Part shown: positions 8,729 through 17,531 of the stretch, piece by piece
Layout: each line of letters begins with the position of its first letter
Numbering within the stretch: the first letter of the stretch is position 1
Assembly (NCBI GenBank): GCA_031286225.1
Contig: JAITUQ010000046.1
Span: forward strand, 1-42,385
Length of the DNA: 42,385 nt
Reading direction: 5' to 3'
Source: Candidatus Methanorudis spinitermitis
GTDB lineage: Archaea > Methanobacteriota > Methanobacteria > Methanobacteriales > Methanobacteriaceae
Position numbers and translations under genes: made by a program
Notes under the pieces: generated by a model
What the model saw: only the letters and a program-made list of their open reading frames with translations
What the model was told of the DNA's origin: nothing
Databases searched by the model: none

Positions 8729-9553
8729 TCATATCCTGACATTTACCCCTTTATCTTTCAAGTATTCCTTAACTACTGGAACAGGATACTCATCAAAATG
8801 AAAGATACTTGCAGCTAATGCCGCACTTGCATCAGCTATTTCAAATGCTTCCAAAATGTGTTTTGGTTTTCCTACCCCTCCTGAAGCTATTACTGGAATA
8901 TCCACTGCATTATTAATAGCCTTGGTGAGTTCAAGATCATAACCATCCTTTGTTCCATCCCTATCCATTGAAGTTAGAAGAATTTCTCCTGCTCCTCTTT
9001 CTTGACATTCTTGAGCCCAATTTATAGCATCCATTCCTGTAAATTCTGTTCCACCATAAATACTTGTGTCAAACCAGCAATATCCATCTTTTGTTTCAAT
9101 TATGTTTCGCTCATCACTTTCTTTAGGGTTATCAACATATCTTCTTTTTGCATCTATTCCAACTACACAAGCTTGAGTTCCAACCATTTCAGATGCTTCA
9201 TTAATCAGTTCAGGATTATGAATAGCTGCTGTGTTAGTGGAACATTTATCAGCTCCAGCTTTGAGTAAGTTGACATAATCATCTACTTTCCTAATTCCTC
9301 CACCAATACAGATAGGTAATGAAACATCTTTTGCAACAGCTTCAACAACACTTTTCATGGTAGCTCTTTTTTCTCTTGAAGCCGTGATATCTAAAAGAAC
9401 TATTTCATCTGCACCTTGTTGGTAATATTTATTAGCTAATTCAACAGGGTTTCCAGCGTATTTTATCTGTTTAAACTCAACACCTTTAACAACTCGCCCT
9501 TCAGGAACCTGCAAGTCACAATCCAAACATGGTATTATTCTTTTAGTTGCCAT
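8729..9553 (-). CDS. hisF: Imidazole glycerol phosphate synthase cyclase subunit
   Basis: Cyclase half of the HisFH glutamine amidotransferase: turns PRFAR plus ammonia into imidazole glycerol phosphate and AICAR (histidine and purine link). The (beta-alpha)8 barrel starts [12 protein letters not shown] with the catalytic Asp, then [28 protein letters not shown] (second catalytic Asp), [16 protein letters not shown] and [11 protein letters not shown]. About 274 aa, slightly long because of an insert around [12 protein letters not shown] that other HisF proteins also carry. I chose the ATG at 9551-9553, eight bases after GGAG; an in-frame ATG eight codons upstream would put GGAG inside the gene. 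A degraded copy of its 3' end lies at 7992-8127. Confidence 0.93.
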   Translation of the reverse strand: MATKRIIPCLDCDLQVPEGRVVKGVEFKQIKYAGNPVELANKYYQQGADEIVLLDITASREKRATMKSVVEAVAKDVSLPICIGGGIRKVDDYVNLLKAGADKCSTNTAAIHNPELINEASEMVGTQACVVGIDAKRRYVDNPKESDERNIIETKDGYCWFDTSIYGGTEFTGMDAINWAQECQERGAGEILLTSMDRDGTKDGYDLELTKAINNAVDIPVIASGGVGKPKHILEAFEIADASAALAASIFHFDEYPVPVVKEYLKDKGVNVRI

Positions 9554-9732
9554 TACTACTTCTCCTTTTTTAATCATATATTCAATAATTGTTTTTGTAA
9601 AGATATAATATTATATTTCACCTCTTGATAAATGAAATTATTCAATAGTTATTGAGTAATTAATTTCAGAAATATTTTTAATAATAATCAATACACCTTT
9701 TTTACAATATTTTCTTTATAAATTTTATTATT

Positions 9733-9761
9733 TTTATATATAAAGATTATTTTAATCTTTA
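9733..9761 (-). promoter_or_regulatory. Possible hisF promoter with dyad
   Basis: A perfect dyad TAAAGATTA-TTT-TAATCTTTA (9741-9761) overlaps a minus-strand TATA-like TTTATATATAAA (9733-9744). If used, the hisF leader would be about 150 bases. It could equally be an RNA hairpin. The rest of the 551-base spacer 9554-10104 shows nothing else. Confidence 0.3.
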
Positions 9762-10104
9762 TTTAAAAAAATTTCTTTTTTCAAGATAGAAAAATGAAAT
9801 TTTTCTTTGTTTTAAATGTTTTTAACTATAAAGAATTAATTTTTAATTAAAAGATAATAATTAAAAAAAGTTTATTTTCTAAAATTTTGTCTTTATCTCT
9901 TAATTATTTACTTTTTATTCAATATGAAATATCAAAGTTCTATTTTTCTATTTCTTTTCAAATGCTCTCTATCTCAAATGCCTTATATGCAAATAATGTA
10001 TTCTATATTATCTAAACTTTGATATTGATTTTTATACTCTTTCAATATCTTGACAATTTTAAATCTAAAAAAACGAAAATTATTTTAAAATTTATAGGAA
10101 TGAT

Positions 10105-10341
10105 ATGATGCCAACACAAAGAATAATTAAACTATTTAAAAAGGAAGCGTTAGTTAGAGGAATAAAAGGGAAAACTTATAAAGCTATTATTCAAAAAGGA
10201 ATAGCTATTCCCAAAGATCCTGATACTTGTTTTGTTGAATTTATGAATAAAACTCCAGTAATATCTCGCTTTGATGATATGGAACAAACCTATTTAGAAA
10301 ATAGTACACCAAAAATAACAACACTTGAAATGTTTAGATAA
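10105..10341 (+). CDS. Hypothetical protein, 78 aa
   Basis: A small soluble basic protein starting MMPTQRIIKLFKKEALVRGI. It has no membrane span, Cys pair or motif that I recognise. The start is preceded by AGGAATGAT. Two adjacent ATG codons (10105 and 10108) are possible starts. Codon use and one TAGCTA match the chromosome, so it is probably a real gene. It faces the NapH-like gene tail to tail. Confidence 0.6.
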   Translation: MMPTQRIIKLFKKEALVRGIKGKTYKAIIQKGIAIPKDPDTCFVEFMNKTPVISRFDDMEQTYLENSTPKITTLEMFR

Positions 10342-10389
10342 TATGGACTAGTGTAAAAAAAATTTTCAATTATTTTTTTTACCAATGAA

Positions 10390-11220
10390 TTAGATGTTTA
10401 TAGAATTATTAGGGCATTCTTTCAAACATTCAAGACACAAAATACATTCAGTACCATATTTTCTACTTCTTTTATTATTTAAAATATCAACATCCATTGG
10501 ACAGCTATCAATACAAAGGTTACACTTAGTACAAGTTTCCTCATTAGTTTTAATTCTAATTAAAGAATAATAGCTAAATGGTTTTAAAAATGTTACTATA
10601 GGACAAACATACTTACAAAAAGCACGATTGTCTTTAAAAATATAAGCTAAAACTATTCCAATAGCATAATAAAGTAAATTCCCGGCTATAAAAACTAAAA
10701 ACATTATATAAGCTAAGTTAGGAACATTAAGATAGAACAGAGCAGATACGAATAAAAGTGTTATTAAAAATACTAAATATCTAACTAAGCCCAAATTAGC
10801 TATTCTTTCATGAGATTTTGGAGTTTTAAAGGGTAAAATATCCAAAATCATTCCTGTCCAACAGGCATATCCACACCAACCACGGCCAAATAAAACAGGC
10901 CCTCCAATCTTTGCAATTAAGTAATGGATTACTGCTGCTTGGAAAACTCCTAAAAATAGATAATAAAAGAATCCAGAGAGTTGCATATTTTCCATTGCTA
11001 TAAATCCCACTAAAACCAACATATAAAGGCCTACACCCCATTGAACAATGGTTCTCCCATATTTTTTATTATTTAAAAATAATAGTACTCCCACAGAAGC
11101 AAATGATCCTATATAAAGAAAATTAAACAAATAAAATATATTATCTAAAAAATAAGCAAAGAAACTAGCTACAAATAAGAAAAACAAAAAAATAATTATT
11201 GGAAATTTTAAATTATACAT
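10390..11220 (-). CDS. NapH/CcoG-like membrane ferredoxin (4Fe-4S)
   Basis: Integral membrane electron-transfer protein. About six membrane spans fill residues 1-195. Two paired-Cys motifs, GRGWCGYACW (C116, C120) and FCKYVCP near 205, lie at the membrane face as in NapH/NosR/CcoG proteins. The C-terminus has two ferredoxin motifs, CTKCNLCIDSCP and CILCLECLKECP, for two [4Fe-4S] clusters. It probably passes electrons across or along the membrane. No partner oxidoreductase is adjacent. GAGGATG lies before the ATG. Confidence 0.8.
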   Translation of the reverse strand: MYNLKFPIIIFLFFLFVASFFAYFLDNIFYLFNFLYIGSFASVGVLLFLNNKKYGRTIVQWGVGLYMLVLVGFIAMENMQLSGFFYYLFLGVFQAAVIHYLIAKIGGPVLFGRGWCGYACWTGMILDILPFKTPKSHERIANLGLVRYLVFLITLLFVSALFYLNVPNLAYIMFLVFIAGNLLYYAIGIVLAYIFKDNRAFCKYVCPIVTFLKPFSYYSLIRIKTNEETCTKCNLCIDSCPMDVDILNNKRSRKYGTECILCLECLKECPNNSINI

Positions 11221-11435
11221 AAAAACATCCTCATCAAAAAAATAATGAAAAATTTAAAATAAACAAATTAGAAAAACCTTATTAAACTTTTCATAAAAAC
11301 TAATATGTAAACTTTAAATATTTAAATATATCCTCATATCATCAACTAATTTATATTGATAATAAGTTGATGAATTTTTTGCCCAGATTCTCCACAACTA
11401 ATCATTTATTAAGATATTCTATAAGTTTTGATATA

Positions 11436-11565
11436 TATTACTTAATATTATCAAAAGGTTAAAAAACAACTTCTGAGGGATTTAAACCCCTGATTTAATC
11501 TGAGTTAATATGAAAACCATAGATTATCTATCATTTCATATATACTTTTATCAAATTAAGTAATA
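11436..11565. repeat. Interrupted inverted repeat around a hairpin
   Basis: TATTACTTAATATTATCAAAAG (11436-11457, written here as two parts: TATTACTTAA and TATTATCAAAAG) is mirrored by CTTTTATCAAATTAAGTAATA (parts CTTTTATCAAATTA and AGTAATA) at 11545-11565, with a few mismatches. Between them lies a strong small hairpin, GAGGGATTTAAACCCCTG near 11475-11492. It could be a degenerate MITE or a structured RNA. It is the only structure in the 584-base spacer 11221-11804. Confidence 0.4.
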
Positions 11566-11804
11566 CTACTGTTTTTGTCTTATATTTATAGTAGCTTCGA
11601 AAAAATTTTTAAAATTATAATAATTTAAAATTAAAGGTTGAAATAAACAATATCTCAAAAAGAACATTAAATATAATATTTAAAAAAAAAAACAATTTAT
11701 AATATTTAAATTAAAAATAAAAAAAATTAATGGACTTAATTATTCTCATGATTAAAGAATTTCCCCAAAGTAAATATAATTAGATAGAATATAAAATCAG
11801 ATTA

Positions 11805-12071
11805 TTATTGTCTCCATCTTTTTAAACTTGGGAAAAATTCTTCCATTTGTTTTTTTGCTTCTTTAATGTCCATAGAATGAGTTTCAGCGACTTTAGGAGC
11901 ACAAAAATTAATCATATCTTCCATAGTCATTTCTGCCACAAAATCTCCTTTTTCATAACAATATTTACAAAAATCTTCACTAGCACTTCCATCCTTTTCT
12001 GTTCCTAACATTTCATTACCCATTAAAGGCATTCCACAAGATTGGCAAAAATTCATTTCCTCAGTTTCCAT
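11805..12071 (-). CDS. Small zinc-ribbon protein (PF12674-like)
   Basis: 88 aa. Two Cys pairs, FCQSCGMPL at 8-16 and FCKYCYEKG near 34-42, would bind one zinc. Between them is LGTEKDGSASED, followed by an acidic helix TMEDMINFCAP and an amphipathic C-terminus ending RWRQ. This is the layout of the putative zinc-ribbon domain PF12674, whose function is unknown. The start has a textbook AGGTGAT three bases before ATG. A dyad at 12211-12229 lies upstream of its likely TATA box, so it may be regulated. Confidence 0.8.
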   Translation of the reverse strand: METEEMNFCQSCGMPLMGNEMLGTEKDGSASEDFCKYCYEKGDFVAEMTMEDMINFCAPKVAETHSMDIKEAKKQMEEFFPSLKRWRQ

Positions 12072-12189
12072 TTTATCACCTAATTTTAATTCATTGAATC
12101 TTTTTTATTAGCTATTAATCATGCCATAGCTAATTATTTTAGCCTGAAATCAGACAGCAATTAATTGCAATCTTTGTTTTATTATTAGT

Positions 12190-12229
12190 TATATAAAAAA
12201 TTTTTTATTTTGTAAACAACATGTTTACA
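12190..12229 (-). promoter_or_regulatory. Promoter and operator-like dyad of the zinc-ribbon gene
   Basis: A perfect dyad TGTAAAC-AACAT-GTTTACA (12211-12229) lies just upstream, on the minus strand, of a TATA-like TTTATATAA (about 12190-12198). The position fits an activator or repressor site next to the BRE. The regulator is unknown. The ribbon-helix-helix-like protein encoded next door is a possible candidate. Confidence 0.4.
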
Positions 12230-12284
12230 TTATGTTTTTCATATAAGTAATGATATTTTTTTAATATAAGATTTGAATATAGCA

Positions 12285-13019
12285 TTATTTTAATAATTCT
12301 TTAATTTCTTTAAGAACTAAATCATTTAAATCTTCTTCTTCATGGATAATTTTTTTATTTGATGGATCTAATAATTCTATTTCACTTAATAGCTCATTGT
12401 TTCCTGATTCTATTGAAAGTTTTTTAGCTTCCTTTTTACTTATTAAATTAATGCTTAAGACTTCTTCAAATCCATCTTCATTAATAAAATAAGTGTATCT
12501 AATAAAATAGTTAACTAACCAAGATCTTAATATGTTCAATCCTTCATGTTTTACATGCCCACTTTTTAATTCTTTCTTTTTATAATTTCCATTATCTAAA
12601 ATGTCTAAATTATTGTTTAATCTAATAATTTTATTAAAATAATACTTACCTTTTTTTAAATTAATATTTTGCTCTTGAACACGCGTATCAATTGTTTTTA
12701 TTAGACTCTCTTTATAATCTTGGGAATCTCCACCAGTTAATTTGTTCATATCATGATAGCTATAGATAATTAGATTTGTTTTTTCCTTGATGAAATTATT
12801 TACATCTTTAAATACTGGTAACATGATTAATATTCCAGTGTTTGTAGATTCTCTTTTTAAAGTCAATCCTTTGATCTCTTCCTCAAATAATCTTCCTATT
12901 AAGTCTGGAACAGTTGTATTTTTATGTTTACAATAAATATTTATTTTATCCATAAGTGACTGGGATAATCTAAAACTATATGGTTTTTTATCTGGATACT
13001 TTTTCAACCTTTTAAGCAT
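12285..13019 (-). CDS. Unknown protein with ribbon-helix-helix-like N-terminus
   Basis: 244 aa. Residues 13-50 (PYSFRLSQSLMDKINIYC, then a second helix VPDLIGRLFEEEIKG) match the pattern of a ribbon-helix-helix DNA-binding fold: a strand, then two helices. The rest is not recognised. It is Asn- and Lys-rich, with ILIMLPVFKDVNNF and a region around HEGLNILRSWLVNYFIRYTY, and ends in an acidic helix. An AAAGGA ribosome site lies about 10 bases before ATG. It probably binds DNA; its targets cannot be deduced. It lies in line with the zinc-ribbon gene, 213 bases away. Confidence 0.6.
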   Translation of the reverse strand: MLKRLKKYPDKKPYSFRLSQSLMDKINIYCKHKNTTVPDLIGRLFEEEIKGLTLKRESTNTGILIMLPVFKDVNNFIKEKTNLIIYSYHDMNKLTGGDSQDYKESLIKTIDTRVQEQNINLKKGKYYFNKIIRLNNNLDILDNGNYKKKELKSGHVKHEGLNILRSWLVNYFIRYTYFINEDGFEEVLSINLISKKEAKKLSIESGNNELLSEIELLDPSNKKIIHEEEDLNDLVLKEIKELLK

Positions 13020-13239
13020 ACTTTCTGTTCCTTTCAGTGACTATTTAATAATATTAACTAATTTTTTTTATTAAAAAGTTTTGAGTATAACTTTCCTTTT
13101 TAATAGCTATAAATTTAATAATTTTAGCTAAAGGTTTAAGTAGTAATTTATATAGTTTAAATAATATAAAAATTATTAAAATATTTATTTTTCTCTTGAT
13201 AATTTTTATAAGAATTTTTGAAGATTTTTATCTTAATAA

Positions 13240-13317
<78 letters not shown>

Positions 13318-13363
13318 GAAAACTTTTTTGAATTTACGCCAATGTTATAAAAGTTTTATTTAT

Positions 13364-15220
13364 TCAATCTTCTTCCACAATAGCTTCTTTAAAAAACTCT
13401 GGAATTAGTGTTCTATACATTGGACTTTTAAAAATCATTTTTATATCCTCATCAAGAATGTATGTAGAACATGAATCATCTTCAGCTCGCATTCCTCTTC
13501 CATAGGCTTGCATTAATGTCATAACTGTTTTATATGCATACCATCGTTGATCTCTTTTTCGTCTCATATTAACTTGTTTATCGCCAAGATAAGGGAAAGG
13601 AACTTTATATATTACCTGAAATCTACATTTATCATATGGAAGATCTACTCCTTCACTCATTGAAGGACTAACTAGAACCAGTGGGTTTTCATCATCCTCA
13701 AAATGTTTTAAAACTCTTTCTCTATTCATTGATGTGTGTGAAATAATTCTTGAATTTAAAAGGTTTTTTACAATATAATCTTGACATCTATAGCTATTTG
13801 TATGAATTAAACCTTTGTCATTCTTATGACGTTTTAGTATTTTGTTTAAAATAGGAAGAGTTTCTGGAGCAGTGTGTTTAACTCTATTAGCTGACATTTT
13901 TCCAGCTAATTTCAATTCAATTGGTCTTTTATTAGGTGGGAATGGACTATCTACTTTTACATGAAAAACTTCATTTGGGTTCAATCCTAACCATTTAGAA
14001 AACATTTTATGAGATAATATTGTTGCACTTAAAAATAAACAAATTTCACCATGTTTAAACAAGTAATCTTTAGCATAGCTATGAATTCTAAGAGGTTTAA
14101 ATGAAACTCCATCTTTATTTGGATCAATTACCCAGTTTTTAGGTTCTTTTTCTAAATTCTCTTTTAATTGTCTTAATCTTACAGCTGTTGAATGTATTCT
14201 TTCAGCTTTATTTTTAGGAATGTCCTTTATATCAATATCTTTATAGTAACTATGAATTGCATCTATTTCCATTATCCAATCTTTATAATCCCCATTAGCT
14301 AAGGTATGTGGACTAATAACTTTTTTAATGTCTTTTTCAAGTCTTTTATTGTAAAGATTAAGCTCCATACTCCTCATTAATTTATTTTCAATGTTGTGAG
14401 CTTCATCAAGAATTAGTAGATTTCGCATTCCAAAGTGTTTTACATAATTAAGTTCGAGAATAGCATAGTCATAGTTCATTAAAGTAATAGCTGAATTAAC
14501 AGAATTAGCTTTTTGTTGCCAGTATTGACAGTGTTCATCAGATTGATAAAACAATGCACCACCAAAAGAATCTTCAAATGCTTCTGTAGCTCCAAGAGTT
14601 GGATTTTTAGCTACTCCATATTTGCAAAAGAATTTTTTAGAGTTGGGAGTTGTTTTACATGTTCCAACATCACAGGTAGAATCCAAATCATCTTGAAGAC
14701 AATGAAAATTCCCTCTCCCTTTAACAAGAGGAAACCCAAATTCATCAGCATATTGAACTTGTAATTGTTTAGTCATTGTAAGAATGTAAGCAGAATCATA
14801 CATTCTAGCAAGTGTAGTAGCTACAGCTGATTTTCCTGTTCCTGTTCCAGCTTCAAGAATAATATATTTATAACCATCTTCAATAGCTTCTTTAATATCA
14901 GAAATGATTTCAAGTTGTCCTTCTCTTGGTCTTTCAAAAGGAAAATTTTCAATTATTCCCTCATCAATGTTTAGAAACTCCTTTTTTAATTGATTTATCC
15001 TGTGATTACTTAAAGAATTTTCATCCATAGAGTAGCTATTTGGTATTTGAACTGTACTTTTAGAAAAATCACTATTATTTGATTGATTGTAGTCATTTCT
15101 CTCATTAAGCTTGTGATTGTTATAGTTACTTAAATTTTTGAATCCTTTAGATTTTGATTTATTGCATAAACAATTATTTTTCATCATTCCACAATTAGAA
15201 CAAAAAAGAGAATTTGACAT
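13364..15220 (-). CDS. XPD/Rad3/DinG-family DNA helicase with Fe-S domain
   Basis: Superfamily-2 5'-3' DNA helicase. Walker A is EAGTGTGKSAVAT (K131), the DEAH box is ILDEAHNIE (about 271-279), and motif VI is QAYGRGMRAEDD. Between Walker A and DEAH lie C175, C184, C189, C200 and C232, which would hold the [4Fe-4S] cluster typical of XPD and DinG. The N-terminus adds a small Cys cluster, FCSNCGMMKNNCLC (8-20), perhaps a zinc ribbon. A polar linker to about 70 follows. 618 aa. The start is ATG 15218-15220; the GTG just before it is possible, and no clear ribosome site is seen. Repair or recombination role inferred. Confidence 0.85.
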   Translation of the reverse strand: MSNSLFCSNCGMMKNNCLCNKSKSKGFKNLSNYNNHKLNERNDYNQSNNSDFSKSTVQIPNSYSMDENSLSNHRINQLKKEFLNIDEGIIENFPFERPREGQLEIISDIKEAIEDGYKYIILEAGTGTGKSAVATTLARMYDSAYILTMTKQLQVQYADEFGFPLVKGRGNFHCLQDDLDSTCDVGTCKTTPNSKKFFCKYGVAKNPTLGATEAFEDSFGGALFYQSDEHCQYWQQKANSVNSAITLMNYDYAILELNYVKHFGMRNLLILDEAHNIENKLMRSMELNLYNKRLEKDIKKVISPHTLANGDYKDWIMEIDAIHSYYKDIDIKDIPKNKAERIHSTAVRLRQLKENLEKEPKNWVIDPNKDGVSFKPLRIHSYAKDYLFKHGEICLFLSATILSHKMFSKWLGLNPNEVFHVKVDSPFPPNKRPIELKLAGKMSANRVKHTAPETLPILNKILKRHKNDKGLIHTNSYRCQDYIVKNLLNSRIISHTSMNRERVLKHFEDDENPLVLVSPSMSEGVDLPYDKCRFQVIYKVPFPYLGDKQVNMRRKRDQRWYAYKTVMTLMQAYGRGMRAEDDSCSTYILDEDIKMIFKSPMYRTLIPEFFKEAIVEED

Positions 15221-15480
15221 CACAAATATATTATTAATAATAATATAAATAAATGATAGATAGTGTATTTGAAAAATAATATTGAAACTAAAAAATTAAA
15301 ATTAAGTAAAAATTTTAAAAATACTTTTCATAAAAATAGAAACTAAAAAATTAAAATATTTTTAATAATATTGAAATTTAAAAGTTAAAATAGATGAAAA
15401 ATAATATTAAGAAATTATCAAATTCTTAATTTTAAAAATGTCAAAAAGTTCTATTTTACTAAAGTTTTATTGGTGATTTA

Positions 15481-16188
15481 TTGACTAAAATAAGTAAAGG
15501 AAAGTTACTTGGAATAGGAGTAGGTCCTGGAGATAAGGAACTTTTAACACTAAAAGCTGTGAAAACATTAAATAAGATTCCAGTTATCTGTTCTCCTCGT
15601 TCAGCCCCCAATAAGGAAAGTATTGCTCTTTCAATTGTCAAACCAATTATCGAAAAAAGAAAAGATTTTAAGGAGTTAACAGTATTAGAACCTGTTTTCC
15701 CAATGACTGAAGATTCATTAACACTTGAAAAACATTGGGATGATGCTAGTGAATTAATAGCTAATTTTTTAAATATTGGATTAGATGTAGCTTTTATAAC
15801 ACTTGGTGATCCTTCAATATATAGTACATTCTCTTATGTTCAAAAAAGGTTAGAAAATAACTTCTTTATAGAAGTTATTCCTGGAATAACATCTTTTGCA
15901 GCTTGCGCATCAAGCATTAAAAAACCATTAGTTGAAAAAGATGATGTTTTAATTGTAATTCCGAAAATAAAGGAAAATTTAGAAATATTAATGGAAAATG
16001 GGGACACTATAGTTTTGATGAAAACTTCAAGGAATAAAAAAGAATTTGAAAATAAAATAAATCATCAAAAAAGAGAAAAAGAAATTTTTTCTGTTGAAAA
16101 TTGTACAATGGAAAATGAAAAAATACTCAATGGCTTTCCAGAAAATAGGTCATATCTTTCAACTACAATAATCAAATTTAAAAAATAA
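15481..16188 (+). CDS. cbiL: Cobalt-factor II / precorrin-2 C20-methyltransferase
   Basis: Tetrapyrrole methylase that adds the C20 methyl from SAM in anaerobic cobalamin synthesis; methanogens need corrinoids for Mtr methyl transfer. The N-terminus GKLLGIGVGPGDKELLTLKA, LGDPSIYSTF in the middle, VIPGITSFAACAS and a C-terminal sheet are those of the CbiL/CobI group. 235 aa. The start is TTG at 15481, supported by GGTGAT three bases upstream and by the motif beginning at residue 9. It is divergent from the helicase gene. A terminator hairpin begins inside the stop codon region. Confidence 0.87.
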   Translation: MTKISKGKLLGIGVGPGDKELLTLKAVKTLNKIPVICSPRSAPNKESIALSIVKPIIEKRKDFKELTVLEPVFPMTEDSLTLEKHWDDASELIANFLNIGLDVAFITLGDPSIYSTFSYVQKRLENNFFIEVIPGITSFAACASSIKKPLVEKDDVLIVIPKIKENLEILMENGDTIVLMKTSRNKKEFENKINHQKREKEIFSVENCTMENEKILNGFPENRSYLSTTIIKFKK

Positions 16189-16242
16189 CTACTTATAGTT
16201 GAAGAGTTATTTTTTTTAAAAAATCTTAACAAAATAAGATTA
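16183..16242 (+). terminator. Terminator hairpins after cbiL
   Basis: AAATAACT (16183-16190) pairs with AGTTATTT (16205-16212) and runs into a T tract. A second hairpin, AATCTTA-ACAAAA-TAAGATT, follows at about 16223-16242. The first stem overlaps the cbiL stop codon. Confidence 0.6.
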
Positions 16243-16491
16243 ATAATTAAATTAAAAATAAATAAAAAGTAAATAAATTAATAAATAAATTTTTATTTAA
16301 TAATATATTGTTATTTTAAAAAATGATTAATAATAATTATTTATATTTAAAATAAAGAATAATTTATAAATGAATTAAAAAATTGAGATACTTGATAAAA
16401 ATAAAAAAAAGCTAAAGAATGCTTAATTTGAAATTAAATCAAGAATGTTCTGAAATAAAATAAAAATAGAAATAATGTTCTTAAATCTATT

Positions 16492-16608
16492 TAATATAGG
16501 AGTCTGTAAAAAAGTGTGGAGTTTTTCAAGAAAAATTAGCTTTTCTTATGTAAATAAACTTGAAAAATTTAAAAAAAACTCCACAAAAATTTACACCATC
16601 TAATATAG
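16492..16608. mobile_element. 101-bp MITE with 8-bp target duplication
   Basis: The element is 16500-16600, flanked by identical TAATATAG at 16492-16499 and 16601-16608. The left end is GAGTCTGTAAAAAAGTGTGG and continues AGTTTTT. The right end, reversed, is GATGGTGTAAATTTTTGTGG and continues AGTTTTT. The terminal repeats are imperfect, and the subterminal GTGGAGTTTTT is shared. There is no coding capacity. An 8-bp duplication and these ends fit an IS256-like or ISM1-like transposase acting in trans; the family is inferred. It lies 10 bases beyond the msvR stop. Confidence 0.8.
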
Positions 16609-16618
16609 ATTTAAAAAT

Positions 16619-17443
16619 TTAATCAAAAAACTCTAGCTCTTCTTGATTTCCAGACACAGGTTCTATTTCAAAGTAACAGTGATCGTCACCCATGGAAAAA
16701 CATCTTGTTTCTGCCACAATAACATCAGTTTCTAGGAATTTTGATATTAAGGATTCTATTATGCCAAGATCTAAGAAACATGCTGGTTTTCCAGTTTTTG
16801 GAAGTAATTCACATTCAAAACAATCTGTTGAAGTAATTCCTATTTTATTTTCTGAAATTAAGTCAATTTTTATTTTACCTAAGCCATGCTCTTCCCAAAA
16901 ATCCATGACATTTTTTAAAAAATTTTTTACATTATCAGCATTAACTTTGTCAAAAATAGATTCGCCTATACGAAGTCCTGCTTCATATAATATAGGATCT
17001 ATGCTTAATCCTTCCTGTATTAAAGTAGACCTTACTGTGTGGAATAACAAACGAGGAAATTCAACAGTTCCTTTTTCAGTATTAACTATATTATCAATTA
17101 TAAAGTCAATTTTTCTTTCTTCAAATTCAACTGACTCAGGAGCCTCTATTTCACCTAAAAATCTTGAACTAATATAAAAAATTTTTTTTCTTTGATCATC
17201 AGGATTAAATTTGAATGAAACCACTCCATCTTTTCTCAAAGCTTTAAGATGTACAGAAATTGTTGATTTTGATTTTCCAGTATTTTTAACAATTTCATCG
17301 AATTCCATTTCATTTTCACCAAGCATTGATAGAATCATTAGTTTTACTGGACTTTTAACAACATTTAACCCAGACCCTCTTGAACCAGTTGAATAAAATT
17401 TTATTGGTTTCTGTTTTTTTACTTCAACATTATTAGCTTTCAT
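16619..17443 (-). CDS. msvR: MsvR-type redox-sensing transcription regulator (ArsR HTH + V4R)
   Basis: The N-terminal winged helix, about residues 28-95, reads VVKSPVKLMILSMLG, then KSKSTISVHLKALRKDG, as in ArsR regulators. The C-terminal V4R domain, about 140-262, carries cysteines in TDCFECELLP, KPACFLDLG and ETRCFSMGDDHCYFE that could sense redox state. MsvR of Methanothermobacter has this layout, lies divergent from the F420H2 oxidase gene and controls it; the same neighbour is found here. 274 aa. GGTG lies before the ATG. A perfect palindrome over its own TATA box suggests autoregulation. Confidence 0.85.
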   Translation of the reverse strand: MKANNVEVKKQKPIKFYSTGSRGSGLNVVKSPVKLMILSMLGENEMEFDEIVKNTGKSKSTISVHLKALRKDGVVSFKFNPDDQRKKIFYISSRFLGEIEAPESVEFEERKIDFIIDNIVNTEKGTVEFPRLLFHTVRSTLIQEGLSIDPILYEAGLRIGESIFDKVNADNVKNFLKNVMDFWEEHGLGKIKIDLISENKIGITSTDCFECELLPKTGKPACFLDLGIIESLISKFLETDVIVAETRCFSMGDDHCYFEIEPVSGNQEELEFFD

Positions 17444-17502
17444 AAGTACACCAAATTAATTTTATAAAAATTTACATATAAAATATATGCATTAGACAGG
17501 TT

Positions 17503-17531
17503 TATATAAGCATTATAATAATGCTTATATA
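17503..17531. promoter_or_regulatory. 29-bp perfect palindrome over the msvR TATA box
   Basis: TATATAAGCATTAT (17503-17516), one A, then ATAATGCTTATATA (17518-17531): 14-base arms with no mismatch. It lies 60-88 bases upstream of the msvR ATG and contains the TATA sequence itself, so a bound protein would block TBP. It differs from the TTCGTA...TACGAA boxes I recall for MsvR, so the binder is open. Confidence 0.65.

Noticed and set aside
11470..11500. Possible tRNA from a T-arm-like hairpin
   Set aside because: No anticodon arm or pairing acceptor stem could be built around it on either strand.
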